64,000 bases of DNA from Erinaceus europaeus (Eukaryota; Chordata; Mammalia; Eulipotyphla; Erinaceidae): assembly GCF_950295315.1 (NCBI RefSeq), contig NC_080168.1, positions 74,999,519 to 75,063,518 of the forward strand, given 5' to 3'. A program made the translations under genes and the position numbers. Below, piece by piece: positions 1-13,435 of the stretch (position 1 is its first letter; each line of letters begins with the position of its first letter). A model generated the notes under the pieces. It saw only the letters and a program-made list of their open reading frames with translations, was not told the origin of the DNA and did no database searches.

Positions 1-944
1 TGTAGCTTGTATAAAGTTGGGTTCTACTCTGGTACACTCATTTATTTATTAGATTCTAGGGTTCAATAATTAATAATCCCTGGGAACAGTATACTGTCAG
101 AAGGGACTAATGCTGGTTGGATGTAAGCTCAGTGCAAATGGGAGTTCTGGTTTCACTATCTTAATGACAGCTGAGGTACTGAGCAAATTGTTCCTGTAGC
201 CCCCACAGATCCCTAGCCTTTAGCTAGAGGGACATGTAAAATAGTAGGGATTTTGTTTTTTTAATATGCTGCCAGGAAGATGAAATATCATCATGCTGTA
301 GTGAGTCTTTCCAACTATGGGAGCATATTGGGTTCAAGACATATGTCCTGTACTTTGTGATTAAACTACTACCCAAATCACTTCAGAAGTTGTTTGTGTG
401 TTGTATTAATTATCTTAGGTGATGGATGTCATCAGGCAAATAAATTTTCACTAGAAAGACTCAATAATGTAAGAAATACACAGCTGATTGAAAATGTGTG
501 TGTGTCTTAGCTGTTTTCAGGCAATATTATTGTGACAAGACCTCAAGGCATTTCCTCTGCTCCATCAACCACCATTTCAGACAGCAAAACAGAGGTGGGT
601 TAGGATCTGTTCAATCATTTGCTCAACTGTCCCTAAGGTAGAGTTTTCTCAGACCATTTCAGGATTATCATTTGTCTTATTTATCTCCCAAGTGAAGCTT
701 AGTTAACTTCCAGTTCAGGTTCTCCCCAAATGTGAATTAATCACACCTTTTCCTGTCCACTGAGTCTGTGGTTCTGGAACACCATCAGACAATATTCCTT
801 TACTGTGTAAGGTTTATAATTCCTTGTGTAAGGTCTGCTTCCCTTGGCTCTACAGCTGTTCCAATGATAGTATACTTTTAGTGATTATGGTATTACAAAA
901 AGGAACTAAGTATCCTGAAAGCCCAAAGCTTCTACTCAATCTTA
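1..944. other. Unique AT-rich DNA, no gene seen
   Basis: No long open frame with recognisable protein content and no clear repeat signature. Read as intergenic or intronic host sequence. Confidence 0.5.
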
Positions 945-1072
945 GGGAGGTAGTGTGGTGATTTACACAACAAACTTTCATGCTTGAGACTCCAGGGTCC
1001 CAGGTTCAGACTCTAGCACTACCATGAGGACGAGCCCAGTGGGGCTCTTGTAAAAATCAAAACAAAAACTAA
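945..1072 (+). mobile_element. tRNA-derived SINE, family C
   Basis: The head 'gggaggtagtgtggtgattt' is followed by a 'catgcttgagactccagggtcccaggttcag'-type segment (shared with copies at 11,418 and 46,928) and an A-rich tail. The 'cccaggttcag' stretch is the box-B-like part of the tRNA-derived region. The copy is diverged and therefore fairly old. Confidence 0.75.
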
Positions 1073-1528
1073 CAACTGTCTCAAGGAACACTGTAGCAAA
1101 CTGCTATATTTCACTTAAAATATAAAGCTTTATTTCATTAGCAAGATTTGACTTATAAACCTAGATTTAACCCCCAGTGGGACTCTGATATTTAATTTAC
1201 TTCAGCACTTGGATGTTCCAATCTGCTGATTTAATAAAATATCATTTCATGTGGTGACCATGTATCTAAGATGATGACTCTAAGTTCTATCACATCTTAG
1301 GCACTTCCAATAGCCTAATGGATACCATGCATTTCTCTTAAAAATTAAATTTATTTGCTCACTCAGCTTTGACAAAGAGTGATACTTTTAATTAATAACT
1401 ACTTCGTGATTTATAACTAGTTGTAAGAGTGATTTCTGTATTCTACTAACATCTATAGTTCCTATTGAATACCTGCCTCATTAAATGATTCAAGACCACA
1501 ATGTCTAATTTGTCATTCAAATCAATTT

Positions 1529-1665
1529 CTCTGCCTTAGTTTTATTATTTCTATACTATAAAATATTAATAATCTTAATGATGTTTATTAACACACAGAG
1601 ATGAGGAGAGTTAAAATTACACCTAATAAAGTACTTGGAATATAGTAGGTACTAATTATTATTAT
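1529..1665 (+). mobile_element. MIR fragment (ancient mammalian SINE)
   Basis: The order of motifs matches the MIR 3' half: a 'tctctgccttagtttt' segment, an AT-rich middle, 'aaagtacttggaatatagta' and a 'ggtactaattattatt' end. Strongly diverged, as expected for a repeat shared by all mammals. The call is by motif order only. Confidence 0.6.
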
Positions 1666-2023
1666 TTTATTTGAAAGTGTAGTGTTTCCATTAAGGTACC
1701 CTGGGAACTTTGTGTTCTGCTGGGTAATTATGTAATTAATTCTAAAACAGTAAGTAACACTTGATATTTCTAAAAGTGTTCCCTTAGTTTTCTGTGACAC
1801 ACCTAAACTGTAGCAGGGCAATTCTTCACCTTCCACAATTTCCTTATAAAATAATATGATTTGAAAGGCACATCAATTCTTTGCTCTAGGTTTGTTCCTA
1901 TATATGCAGTGACATAAGCATTCAACAGACCCAAGATAAAGTGTGAAATTGGCAGTTTCTAATTTTTTAAAGAATATGACGTTTTATTATTATTATTATT
2001 ATTTAATGTTCATTCTTATTCTT

Positions 2024-2270
2024 TTGCTCCTGGAGGCTATTTTTTCCCCATTTTTGTTGCCTTTGTTATTGTTATTGCTGTTGTTATTGGGTAGGACAGG
2101 ACAAAATTGAGAGAGGAGAGGAAGACAGACACCTGAAGACCTACTTTACCACTTGTGAAGTGATCCCACTACAGGTGGGGACCCAGGGGCTCGACCAGGA
2201 TCCTTGTACTGGTTCTTGTGCTTCTCAACATGTGCGCTCAACCTGCTGTGCTACCAGCCAGCCCACAGTT
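2024..2270 (-). mobile_element. tRNA-derived SINE, family A, reverse orientation
   Basis: Reads as the reverse complement of family A: 'ctcctggaggc', a T/GTT-rich segment, 'ggtaggacaggac', purine-rich 'gagagaggagaggaagacag', 'acctgaagacctac', 'gtgatcccactacaggtggg' and the tRNA-like head ending 'ctgtgctaccagccagccca'. A short TTA repeat lies just upstream (about 1,983-2,002). Confidence 0.88.
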
Positions 2271-2309
2271 TTTAGTTGTTTTAGTGAGATATGATCACTA
2301 AACACCAAT

Positions 2310-2640
2310 GAGGGGGGCCAGTTGTTGGGTACCAGGTTAAGCACATACAGTACTGTGTGCAAAGACCTGGGTTTGAGCTCCAGCTCAGAGAAAGCTCCAC
2401 AAGCAATGAAGCAGGTCTATAGGCTTCTCTCCTTCCCTCCCCTTCTCTACTTTTCCGTACCTTCTCTATTTATCTCTATCGTATATAATAACAACATAAA
2501 GGAAAAAGAAGGAAGGAAGGAGAGGAGAAGGTAGGAAGAAAGAAGAAGAAAAAGAGTTAAAGGAAAAATGGCCACTGGAAGCAGTGGACTAGTAATACCA
2601 GCACCATGCTCCAGCAATAACCCTGATAGCAATTGAACAA
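2310..2640 (+). mobile_element. tRNA-derived SINE, family A, long form
   Basis: Head from 'ggggggccagttgttgggta', box-B-like 'gggtttgagctcc', CT-rich middle, then the family A 3' part 'aaaatggccactggaagcag' and 'caataaccctgatagcaa'. The purine-rich part around 2,500-2,560 (GGAAGGAA, GAAGAA) is microsatellite expansion inside the SINE. Confidence 0.85.
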
Positions 2641-2645
2641 GAGAG

Positions 2646-5338
2646 AGAGATGTACAGAATGCTAAGGATAATGATACAGCTTTGCTCAGCTAACATCTAA
2701 TTTGTTTCTCACTAATGTATATTCAAATATAAAATGTCATGCCCAATGTTACAACTGTTTAAACATGATATATTAGTTCAACTGGTCTACATAATGGAAG
2801 AATTAGTTTTTGAAACTCACCAACTCTATGAAAGTTCTATTTGTCTTAAAAATTGCTTAAGTTGTTCTAAACCCTAACAAAACTTTTTCTAACCCTGTAC
2901 ATTTTTTTACAGGTTCCAACGAAACACAGAATATAAATAATGAAACCTGTAACTGTCCACAAAACAGATTCCAACTAAAAAGGCATGGAGATCAGTTAGG
3001 TACTAAAATATATATATACTTCAAGCAATGATTTTGTTTGATAAATCCTTAAGTTCATGCCTAGCTCAACAGAAAAACAGCTCTACTGAGTAATGAGAAA
3101 ATCATATTTATTAATATCTTGTAGAGTTGATACCAAAGGAAACATTTTATGTGGCATCTTAAACTTAATTTATTTCACAGGACTTACTAGTATTACAATG
3201 CTCTATATCTCTATTAGACAGAAAAGTGCATCTTATCTAACATTCTACTTTCTCCTTCTATCACTAAGAAAATATTACTCTTTAATTTTCATGTAATCAG
3301 CAGAATATTCTTTTGAGATTATGGAAATTTATGTTACAGTTTATAGTAATGTAAAATACTGGTAAACAGTTGTAACTTGTTCACTAATGCTATGATTTTT
3401 AAGAAATTTATAAGTAGTTACTCTGCTTCCAGTAATGATAAACTCAGAATTCCAACCAATTCTGTCACTGAGGAACATGATTAGCATTTTTCATCAATTT
3501 CATAAAGTCCTCACTATTACTTTTTCAAATCCAAAAGAACCCCAACGGCCATGTTGTAATTACTGGAAGGTTACTCATGAACCTTGTAAGGAAGACAGTT
3601 TCTACTAAATACTAAGTCTTTTGCTATACTAATCTAGGAGATGAATCTACAAGTTTCTGAGCAGGACTGAATTGCTCTGCAAAACATGGTAACAGGACAG
3701 CAAGACACTAAAGCTAAATGCTTTGAGGGGGAAGGAAAACAGAATCTTTTCTAGGGAAAAAGGGACTGCAGGCAAGAGACAAGAGGACAGATGGTTCACT
3801 TCAGAGGATGCACTGTAAACCTTCCCCTTATCTCCACCATAGAAATGCCACTGGAGTCAGTACTGCTTCTGAACCTTCAGGCAGAAGTCATTTTAGGGTG
3901 GCAGGGTGTTTTAGAGGAGAAAACTTAAAAATAATGAATGGACATGACAGAATAAGACATGATAATGTTTTCAAGAATATGAAATACATAGATGTTTGGC
4001 TATTAATCACCATTTCCTGGTTAATGAAAATACTCAGTGAGATCTGGAAGAAGATATTTGGAGTTGACTTTCTGGCAGAGGAATTTAAATTTTATAGTGC
4101 TTTTCCTATCAGAGGCTGCAAATTTGGACTATATAGCAAATGGAATTAAACGGGTCTTTCCTGAAACATAAAAATTGTCTTTTGGAAATAGCAGTGGGCA
4201 GAGACTGAAACTGGGCAGCAGTTGGGTTGGGCTGGACTTTTTAGCACAGTACATCAACCCATGAATTCTACTTTAATAGCTAACCTGTTACTCATATAAA
4301 AATCACTGATGATGTCATTCCTATTTCACATATCTTTTAGTTTGTCTTTTTAAATCAAGATGCCAATGGAAATATATACTTCCCCTTGGTGCTTTCCTAG
4401 TACTTAGTACCTTTCTCTATACTAGCATTTGGAGCTTCATATTCTTATTAGTTTATTTCTAGCTCCCTAATAAAATAACAAACTTAGACTGTTTAAGGAA
4501 ACTACACATACATGTATGCAAATATATTTAAAATCATATATATGTTATACATTTTAAGAGGAAAAACAAAAATGGCAAAGAAGGTAGTAATGATGGAACA
4601 GATAATCTCTAGTTCCAGGGTTTAATCATAATGCTGGGAAGTTTGAAAGCTTCATAATGCAAAAGAGAGAATTACTGTTGGAAACAGGACACATATGAAT
4701 TTAAAGTGTCAAAGAAAGACAATTAAAAACTGCTAGCTCTTCCTAGACATGCTCTTGGTGCACTTAACAAGTTACCCTCCAGGATCTAAAATCTCGCATG
4801 TCCATGACAACCATTCTCAGGGTCAGAAACAGGTTACTGTGATGTTCTCCTTTTGTGAGACTCTTCACAGCTGCTCTTTGAAAGAGCCTCATTCTATAAA
4901 TAACTGCACCTCCAGATCCATTAGGCAGTACATTAGTGTAACAAAGGCATATATGTAGAGTTCTAAAGAAGAAAGATCATTGGAAGAAAGGAAAAATTTC
5001 AATTTGGCATGCACCACAGAGGATAAAAAGCAGAGCTGGCCATTTTTCAAATACAAAATGCCATTATGGGGCTGTGATTACATCCTCCCCCTCTCCCACT
5101 CTATCTTGCAGCCAATTTTAAGCTACAAACCATCTTTCTTCCTTCTTAGGGAGGAAATGGTTACTGAAAGGATCATAAGGCTTTCCCCACGCCTAGTCTA
5201 TCTTCAAAGAAATCAATGTTGAGAGCGAATTAAGACTATCTTTTTGGAATCATGCAATCAAACACAACAACCAAATATTTTCCAAAGAGTAAACAAGTTA
5301 ATAGATAAAGTCAATTATCTTTGACACAAAAGAAAAAT
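2646..5338. other. Unique DNA, no gene seen
   Basis: The longest open frame here is 113 codons (3,808-4,149, plus strand). It has no domain, no low-complexity bias and no recognisable relative, and it is not flanked by convincing splice signals. I see no reason to call it a gene. Confidence 0.5.
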
Positions 5339-5523
5339 GCTTTATTTTTTATTGGATAAGACAGGGAGAAACTGATAGAGGAGGAGGGAGAGAGGGAGAT
5401 AGAAAGTTAGACACCTGCAGACCTACTTCACTGCAAGTAGAGAGCCAGGGTTCAAATCTGGATCCTTATATGGATCCTTAGTATTATCAACACTTAACTG
5501 GGTATACCATAGCCCAGACCCAG
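5339..5523 (-). mobile_element. tRNA-derived SINE, family A, reverse, truncated
   Basis: Begins at the T-rich end with 'attggataagacagggagaa', then a purine-rich block, 'agacacctgcagacctactt', 'gggttcaaatctggatcctt' and the head 'ataccatagcccagaccc'. The 3' tail part of the family is missing. Confidence 0.85.
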
Positions 5524-8500
5524 AAAAACACTATTTGTTCTTAAATATGTAAGTATAGAGAAATGACAGAGGCAAAATTATTTTGATTTTTTTGTAACCT
5601 TTGCTTTAAAATTACACTGTTTCTAAATTGAACAAAAGTAATAAAAAAATAGCTTGAGACCTTAGAGATAAAGTATTTCTCTTTTCATTGACTATAGAAA
5701 AAAAAAAAAAGGCTGAATGCTAAGGTAATCCACATGTTCAAAGTCTTGGTACAGATGAGTTCTAAAATACTGGATTTTTTATGCTTACAATGCTTCAGAT
5801 TTTCTGATAAAAACAATATTAAACTAGAAGGTGGTTTATGAAATATGTAATATCTCAACTCATTCTCTTAGTCATGGATAGCTATCAACCACACATATAA
5901 TATGATTTTTTCTACCTTATAAAATATGTCTATCATAACAAAAGTTATCACAGCTGACTCTGCTAGTGAGTGAACTATTAAAGAAGGCAATCTAATCTAA
6001 GCTTATGTTTATAAGCTTGAATCCATTAAAACTACAAGAGTCTCATTTTGAGCAAATCTTTTTCTAAGTCCATGGGATTCAGTACAAACACATTCAGCTT
6101 CATACAGCACCAGTGGTTCTAACTCAAGAGTTTATTGGTTCAAGCTTAGCCCAGATACAGAAGTCCCTCAAAATGTTTCTGGCAGGCAACTTTTCAATAT
6201 AGTCTTAAAAGATCACTGATTCTCCTGTCAGCTGATCCATATCTGGAAAACAAGAGAACTGAATTCTGTCCTTGAATCCTATTCTGCTATTCTGGGTAGA
6301 GGGGAAGTAACTTCCATACCCAGAATAATGATATGGAGGGACAACCACATAAGTCATAGACAATAAATGGGAAGTAGGGGTGTATCTGATCATTCTTGTT
6401 TCCCTTTAATTGACAAGTTTTTCAGTATTTGCATTTCTCTTCACATTTCCATTTTAAAAGTCCAAAGGAAGTGATAAAGTGAACAGAATACTGGGCCTAC
6501 ATAAAACTGAAACCTGAAATTGCAAAGCCATGGACTACAAAGACAGACTAACAGAGAAACTAGAGGAAGGGCTCTTTCTGAGAAAATGGGTAACACCTTT
6601 CTAAACAAAAATTTCAGTTGGATTACAGCCGTTAAAGGCATAGACATCAAGAGAGGTGAAATTTATCATTACTGAACATGGTCACATAATAAGAACAATA
6701 TTTTTTTTCTGCAAGCACAAAGGAGGAAGGTATAACGGGTGCATGCTGGTCTTTTCAGCAATGTGTATACACAGAAGGCAATTTCTGTGAACATTATCTT
6801 CTGTGTAAGGGAAAGCAGATAATATATAACTCCAGAGTTGATGCTGTTTTCTACTCAGCTTTTACACCTTGACCCAACAATGGAAAACATTAAGTTACAA
6901 AGTGGAACATTTTAATTGTACTGGGTGAATAATTAACCCTTAAATGACTGTTTCTTCTTCTAGCGTTTGCCATTAAATGACTGTAAACACTGGTAAATGA
7001 ATTATCTGCTTTCCAAAAGGCTATGACTAGAGCTGCTTAATCTATGGAAATCCACCTGCAATAAAACCCAGATCAGACTGTGACCAGCTTGAGCCAGTTG
7101 CTCATCCTATTTAACATTCTTCATGGTGGGGGTCACACAGAACATCTTAGTTACTCTTTAAACTAATGTGCTCTTAATGATGCCATTGCCACACAATGAA
7201 TAAAGCATTAGCCCTGCAGTCAAGATCACCCCAGGATTAACAGACTTAGTAGGACACCACCACCTCCGATTTCTTGCCTTGGCCCACAAACCTTAAATTT
7301 CTCTTTCTCTAATTAACCACCCACAGCTCTTGTTCATGCTCTAAAACCAGTGAGAAGACCAGTGAGGGCCTGGGACTCTTCTTACTCTATAGGGGGGTCA
7401 CAGATGGTAAAGTTACATGAAATGAAACCTGTGGGGCGGGGGGGGGGGCTTTTTGGAGGAAGGGTATTAAGGTATAGGAGCCTGAAGCCAATGTACCCAG
7501 CTGGAAAGTTCTAGGCTTGGTCACACACAGTGATTTCTGCCAGGATTCCATAACTTGGAAGTCCTTCATACAGCATGCCCCCTCACAGGGAATGGTGAGT
7601 GGGGCATTTGTGGGTGGAAAGGCTGCAATTTGGTGGTGATGTTGGAAGTCACTGAAGCACCTTGCTGTAGCAATAGTTCCTCTTCTCTCCATCTTCTTCC
7701 TAGTCACAAGCAGCCTCCCTGCCATCAGCAGTAATGTGCTGCTCAAGTTTGCCATGCAGAGACCTTCCTGTACAAAAAGATAGTATCTGGAGGGCAAAGT
7801 ATCTCAAATGCAATCTCTTTCTCTACTCCAATCTTCCAGATCAAGGACCTGTCTGCTTCTGGGTATATGATATGACTATACTATCAAGTACTAAAGGTCT
7901 GGAGATCTGTTATAGTGTTGGAGAGCTTAAAATGTTATATGCTCACATGCAGTAGAACTAGCATTGTCAAAGCCAAATTTACTTTATCAAATACTTATAC
8001 TTTTTTTTGCACTATGTGACATTCCCTAATTATCAAAAATCAATATCATATAAGACATTATAGCTGAAAGCCATTTATAAGTGTGCTTTCTCAGTTGGCA
8101 GAACTTTCTGAGTCTGTAAGAGAAGGCAGTGCTCACTACAGTTAAAGGAGTAACTTTGGAGGCAAAACATTACAAGATCAGAATTATAAAAAGTTCTCAG
8201 TACCATTCATATATATACAACTAAATTCATATTTAAATCCATTTTGCACATTTCATGGGATGTGGAATGAGGCTCCCAGATTAAAACTGTCTCTGTTTGG
8301 AACCTCTGAAGGTTGTTATTGATTGGGCTTTGAGGTACTGACTCTCTGCCTACTAAGTATTAGACAGATAAAGCTATATTCTCCCTCAAATTTGCCTGAC
8401 TCAGTTCAGGACCAAATGCCCATTCAAATATTATTTAATCACAGAGGGAAAGAGAAATGTGGTACAGCAAATAAAAACTGACTCAAAAGAACACAGACAG

Positions 8501-8540
8501 AGAAATCTAGGATAAATGGTGACTCCCATCCAAAGGATGA
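5524..8540. other. Unique DNA, no gene seen
   Basis: A 136-codon frame on the minus strand (7,387-7,797) shows no known domain and contains a proline run that comes from a G-homopolymer at 7,437-7,448. No gene is supported. Confidence 0.5.
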
Positions 8541-8559
8541 ATTCACTTAATAGTTCTTT

Positions 8560-8700
8560 ATTAAGTGTTCAGGTCAGTGAGTCTTCAACCAGGGTGGTGA
8601 ATAAGACACAAATCTTTTCTTCAAGGAGTCTGCAATACAGTGAGGAAAACTAGCACACTAAAAGGTACTACCAGATTTGTGCTTGGTTTAGTGTAGCAAG
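8560..8700. repeat. Possible ancient mammalian repeat (L2/MIR type)
   Basis: The segment 'ggtggtgaataagacacaaa' followed by 'tcttcaaggagtctgcaata' resembles a motif series found in old mammalian repeats. Similar series occur near 51,440 and 57,030. Assignment is tentative. Confidence 0.4.
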
Positions 8701-9224
8701 CAACATACCTTTAAGACTCTATCATGAGAACTAACAACTAGATTCAGGACATAACTACTTATCAATGCATTGCTAGGCTGGCAGAAAGAAAGAAAAGTCC
8801 CTAGAAAACCCAAATTCTTAAGAAATAAAAGTAGGTTGACAGCAGGAGTTGCTGCAAGCAGTGAGTAAACATGAGGCCAGAGTTGGTCAGAGGGAAAATC
8901 ACTGTGCTTATGATCTGGAAACTTTGCTCTGTCTTTGTGTGCTCCTCACCCTAGTCTGCCATCTTCAATGTGTTACTTCAGTTACAAAAGTAGCCAATGA
9001 AGAGAATCTGGGCAGATCATCAGGAACTACTGCTAAGAACAGCCTTATCTTATGACCTGTGTGCTTTATTGGAAGTATATTTTTTAAAGACTCAGAATAT
9101 TAACTGTGCTCAGGGAAAAAAGAGACTGGACACTAATATATAGAATGTCGACCAAGCGCTCTAGCCTAAAGGTTATTTTAGACTTGCCAGGAAGTATCAA
9201 ATTCACCTTAGTCTTTTTATTTAT

Positions 9225-9346
9225 TTTTTATGAGCAATTTCCATGACCACAGATTCAACCAGCCTTGATGTTAGTTCGCTGGATCCACACATACAGAATC
9301 TAATGGTATAGTGGGCCAACTATATGAGCCTTGAGCATCTGCTAGC
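9225..9346. mobile_element. Possible Tigger/MER2-like DNA transposon remnant
   Basis: Contains 'ccacagattcaaccagcc' and, after a deletion, 'agtgggccaactatatgagc' and 'ttgagcatctg'. This motif order is typical of mammalian Tigger-class non-autonomous copies. Diverged, internally deleted and short; tentative. Confidence 0.45.
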
Positions 9347-10346
9347 TTTGTTATTGGTTGAGTATTGAGCCCAATTCTCCAATGATACAAAGCAATAAAT
9401 TCACTTGTTTCTGAGAACTCAACTCTGCCATCATTAGTCACCTTTAACCCTGAGTTGCTAAAAGGTCTACAGTATAGTAAGTCTGTGTTCTAAGGTGCAA
9501 CATTGGTATAAGCACAATTGTCATCAAGATGGTCCAGAACTGTTCTCTCCCTGTGTAGACTGTAGGTATAACAAGCTCTGCACAATTATACTGCCTAACA
9601 AAATATAATAGTGAGAGATAGGGTGGCATCATGGGATGACTGGTCCAAACCATGAGAACAGGGCAGCTGAGAGGGAAAAACAGGTTACTATTACTTTTCC
9701 ATACTCATGCCCCTTTGGGTCACAACCTTTCTCCACACTACCTCTCTGGTGCTACACCCATTGTAGTGTCTCTAATAAGAACTGTCTCATTACATGGGCA
9801 GGCCTGCAGTTGTTGCTCCTGCCTGCCTGCCACCAAGAATGAGAGTTATAGAAAGTAGAATTTGGAAGTACAAAGAAACTGTGGAAAACTACATACAATA
9901 CTAGCCAGAAATTCCAGCTTCTAATTCTTGTTCAAAGAGTTTGCTGACAGATCAGGGAGGTAAAAAGCACAAAGGTGAGCATGCCTGTGCAAAGTACATG
10001 GAATCAGAGTTTCACTGTGCACTTTTCAGATTCATCATCATTGCCACAATTACATTTTCAGTCCCAGTAAAGATAACTTAAACCTGGAAAGCTGATCCAG
10101 GGGCTGCTCTCTGTATTTCCAATAAAACATATGCATAGCTCTGTGGCAGCAGAATTTTCATATCTTAAGAGAGCTCCTGTCACAAGTTCCCTGTGGAGCA
10201 GTTTTCTGAGATTTTTTCCACTTTATTCCTTCAATCCTCAACATATATGTGATTTGAGAGGCTAATCCATAATGCTTTCTGGGGGAACTGAAAGAAATAA
10301 AATGTCATGGCAGCACCCTTCGATATTTTGATAGTTCTTTATAAAT
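9347..10346. other. Unique DNA, no gene seen
   Basis: Only short open frames without recognisable content. Two overlapping 68-codon frames near 9,640-9,858 show no domain. Confidence 0.5.
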
Positions 10347-10412
10347 TTTTATCATCTTTATTTATTTGCTGGCTAGAGACAGCCAGAAATTGAGAGAGAA
10401 AAGGGTAACAGA

Positions 10413-10453
<41 letters not shown>

Positions 10454-10577
10454 CCGCAGCCCTGCATCACCACTTACAAAACTTTCTCCCTATAGGTGGG
10501 GACTGGGGGCTTGGACCCAGGTCCTTATGCACTGTGATTTGAACACTCAACCAGGTATGCCACCACCTTGCCCTGTC
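10347..10577 (-). mobile_element. tRNA-derived SINE, family B, reverse orientation
   Basis: Reverse complement of family B: 'tctttatttatttgctggct', 'agacagccagaaattgagag', a GA run (about 10,413-10,451), 'ccctgcatcaccact', 'ataggtggggactgggggct' and the head ending 'gccaccaccttgccctg'. The GA run is an expansion of the purine-rich middle. Confidence 0.9.
10413..10451. repeat. (GA)n microsatellite inside a SINE
   Basis: Nearly uninterrupted GA dinucleotides within the reverse-oriented family B SINE. Confidence 0.95.
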
Positions 10578-10666
10578 AAAAGACAGTTCAAGTTTAGAAA
10601 TTTTTAGGTAGGTTTTCATAAAGGAATTATTTCAGTACCCAAATGGCATTAAGAATGTAACTAAAG

Positions 10667-10880
10667 GGTCTGGGTGGTGGTGCAACTTATTGAACACACA
10701 TGTTACAATGCTCAAGGACCTAGGTTTGAGCCCTCAGGCCCCACCTGCAGGGGGAGAGTTTTGTGAGTGGTGAAGCAGTGTTGCAGGTGTCTCTGTCTCT
10801 CTCCCTCCTTATCTCTCCCTTTCCTCTTGATTTCTGGCTGTCTCTAATCAATAAGTAAAGGTAATAAAAATTAAGAGAAA
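10667..10880 (+). mobile_element. tRNA-derived SINE, family B
   Basis: Head 'gggtctgggtggtggtgcaa', 'gttacaatgctcaaggacct', box-B-like 'aggtttgagccct', 'cccacctgcagggggagag', 'gtgaagcagtgttgcaggtg', a CT-rich part and an A-rich tail. Together with the reverse copy 90 bp upstream it forms an inverted pair of related SINEs. Confidence 0.92.
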
Positions 10881-11417
10881 AAGAACTTTACTAAAGACAA
10901 TTTTGTGAATACATCTTCACACCAACTTCAATAACTGGTTTTTCTAGCTGTTTATGAACCAGTATTTTAGTTTGACTCATTGTTGGTATATGAGAACAGA
11001 ATACTAAATTATATGGCTTGAGCCTAAGTGTGGCAGGGGCTTGGCAGAAACATGACCGGTTTTTTCTGTGAACTCTTGCGGTTCAGTGGATTGAACAGAG
11101 GGAAAAACTTGGAACACAGTCTTGACATCTTAATCTGGCAAAGGAAATTCACACAATGTCCAACAGATTCAGGGACCTTTTGAACATGCTATCTATCACT
11201 AGATCACATACTTGGGAACCAAAGAGATGAAAAAAAAAAAGACACATTATAGGAGTAGCAATTAATAAAAAAGTGTGAGTTAATATGGAAAGCATGATAC
11301 AAAAATAGAAATGACAGTCATGACCTCTCAAGAGTAGTACTGAGCTCAAATTGCTTCTGAATTTGCAAATCTTTCCTGAGTTAAATTGTAAAACAAAACA
11401 AACAAAAAACCCCAAGT

Positions 11418-11565
11418 TGGGCAAGGATAGATAGCATAATGGTTATGCAAAGAGACTCACATGCCTGAGGCTCCAAAGTCCCAGGTTCAATCCTCTGCTC
11501 CACCATAAACCACAGCTGAACAGTGCTCTGGTAAAACAAACAAACAAGCACCAACACACACACAA
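11418..11565 (+). mobile_element. tRNA-derived SINE, family C
   Basis: Head 'gatagatagcataatggtta', then 'catgcctgaggctccaaagt' and 'cccaggttcaatcctctg'; ends in 'gaacagtgctctgg' followed by an A/C-rich tail of CAAA units. Confidence 0.85.
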
Positions 11566-13119
11566 AAAAAACCAAGTCTATATGAAGAGAAAAGGTAATG
11601 ATTTATGAAATACATTAAATGTAACAGTAGTAGTATGTTTATATATAAAACTCAAGAAATGTATTTCTACCATGATGCCATGTGATCACAATTTTATTAT
11701 ACATAGTTACATATTTTATACTATTGCTTCTTTCTTATATTTGCATATTACAAGTATAAGCAGCAAGTTCTGTGGATAAGCAACAATCTATTATTATTTT
11801 TTATTAAATTATGGTGGTTTTTCCACTTGGTATCCTTTATTGCAGGATAAGCAAGTGAGGTATTCCCTGGCTCTACCTGGAGGATCAGCCCTGCCTTTAA
11901 TTGCACAGCAATTCTTGTCCCCTGCAAAAAGGATGCACAACACTTATACTTAGTACTTATTACTTAAATCTAGCAAATGTCAGTGGCTAGGCATTATAAC
12001 TAGGACAGAGAAGAAGTTAAGTGAGCATGCTACTCTCCAGTTTTCACCCTTTAGCTAAGACAAAACAACTATTAGTAAGACATGTAAAGTCTGATGAGAT
12101 GAAGAAGTTAATGGTGGTAATAAGATGTTAGCTTAAGATTGCCCCTGTCCATTTACCTACATGTGCTGAAATTGAATCTGAAAACTGCAGCCTATTTAGC
12201 TAGAAAATCCTTCTGTTTATATTCATATTTTTTTCTTCCATTTTTTATGTTTTCATCTTCAGAGGAGACATGGGTGCTTTAAAATTCTGATCAGAGTTGG
12301 CAGTGGGGAAAGAGCTGGGAAAATAAAGGAGATTCCAGTACTTATAAGACACATTCACAAACCCTATGAATTTTTAATGAAGGAACAATGTCCACAATTA
12401 GATTTGAAATGAGGTTTTCTTTGTGGGCACTCTGATGGTAAGTGGAATGTGAGTGGATTTTGCTTTATATTCAATAAACTATATCAAGTGCAAAACCACT
12501 ACGATTTAACAGAAAATAAAAGCAAATTGTTGATTGTTCATAGTTCTTTTTTTCTTCCCTTAGGTTTGTAGAAGCATGACAGTTTAAAAACAGCATCTCA
12601 TTTTATACAAATGCCATATACATGCCAAGAAATCAATGGGACAGAAAGTATTTTTCCAATAGTCATGATCCAAACATGTTCCTTTTGAAGAAGTTTCTGA
12701 TTGACTTGTTTGGGGAGAAAGGTACAGAGTCTTTCTATTTGAAATATAAGTCATCTAAAATGAATATAAAGGATTTGGATAATGAAAAGATAAGAAAACA
12801 GAGTGGAGTAGTTGCTGTTGATATTTCATTTGTATTTAGAAGCTAAAATTTAAGTCTTATCATTTTAGGGCTTATGATTTTTTTCATTATCACAAAAGCA
12901 CATAAAAGCTTCCCAGTACTCTCATGGCCTTCAGACTCTGCCTCTGGCCAAAAGACAGCATCCCTCTCTCTGGAGTTGATATCATAGACCTGTTAACTAG
13001 GTCCTCCAAGCATGGTCCTTTCTCAGTAACTCTGGGCTTAGGGTTCCTTCAAGAACCTGTTCTTTTCCCTGATCTGAGGTGTGGAGAGTATTCTGTTTTT
13101 TATTTTTAAATTAAATTTT
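11566..13119. other. Unique DNA, no gene seen
   Basis: A 74-codon frame at 12,622-12,846 (plus strand) has no recognisable content. Nothing else is supported. Confidence 0.5.
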
Positions 13120-13423
13120 TAGCCTTCAGGTTTATCGCTGGGGCTCTGTGCCTGAACTACAAATCCACTTGTCCTGGAGGCCATTTTTTTTCCATTTTCT
13201 TCTTCTTGTTCTTATTATTACTGTTGTTGTTGTTGGATAGGACAGAGAGAAATGAAGAGAGAAGGGGAAGACAGAGAAGGGGAGAGAAAGACACTGGCAT
13301 TTCACCATTTGTGAAGCAAACACCCTGCGGGTGGAGAACCAGAGGTTGGAACCAGGATCCATACACTCGTCCCTGTGCTTCTCACCATGTGCGCTTAATC
13401 TGCTGCTCTACTGCTTGATCCCC
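13120..13423 (-). mobile_element. tRNA-derived SINE, family A, reverse, near full length
   Basis: Contains all parts in reverse: 'ggtttatcgctggggctctg', 'aatccacttgtcctggaggc', a T/GTT-rich stretch, 'ggataggacagagagaaatg', a purine-rich block, and the head ending 'ctctactgcttgatcccc'. Confidence 0.9.
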
Positions 13424-13435
13424 TAATTTTCATTG

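Noticed and set aside
3808..4149. 113-codon open frame, plus strand
   Set aside because: No domain, no recognisable relative, ordinary AT-rich surroundings; length is within chance in a 64-kb window.
7387..7797. 136-codon open frame, minus strand
   Set aside because: Contains a Pro run from a G homopolymer and no recognisable domain or exon borders; no support for a gene.
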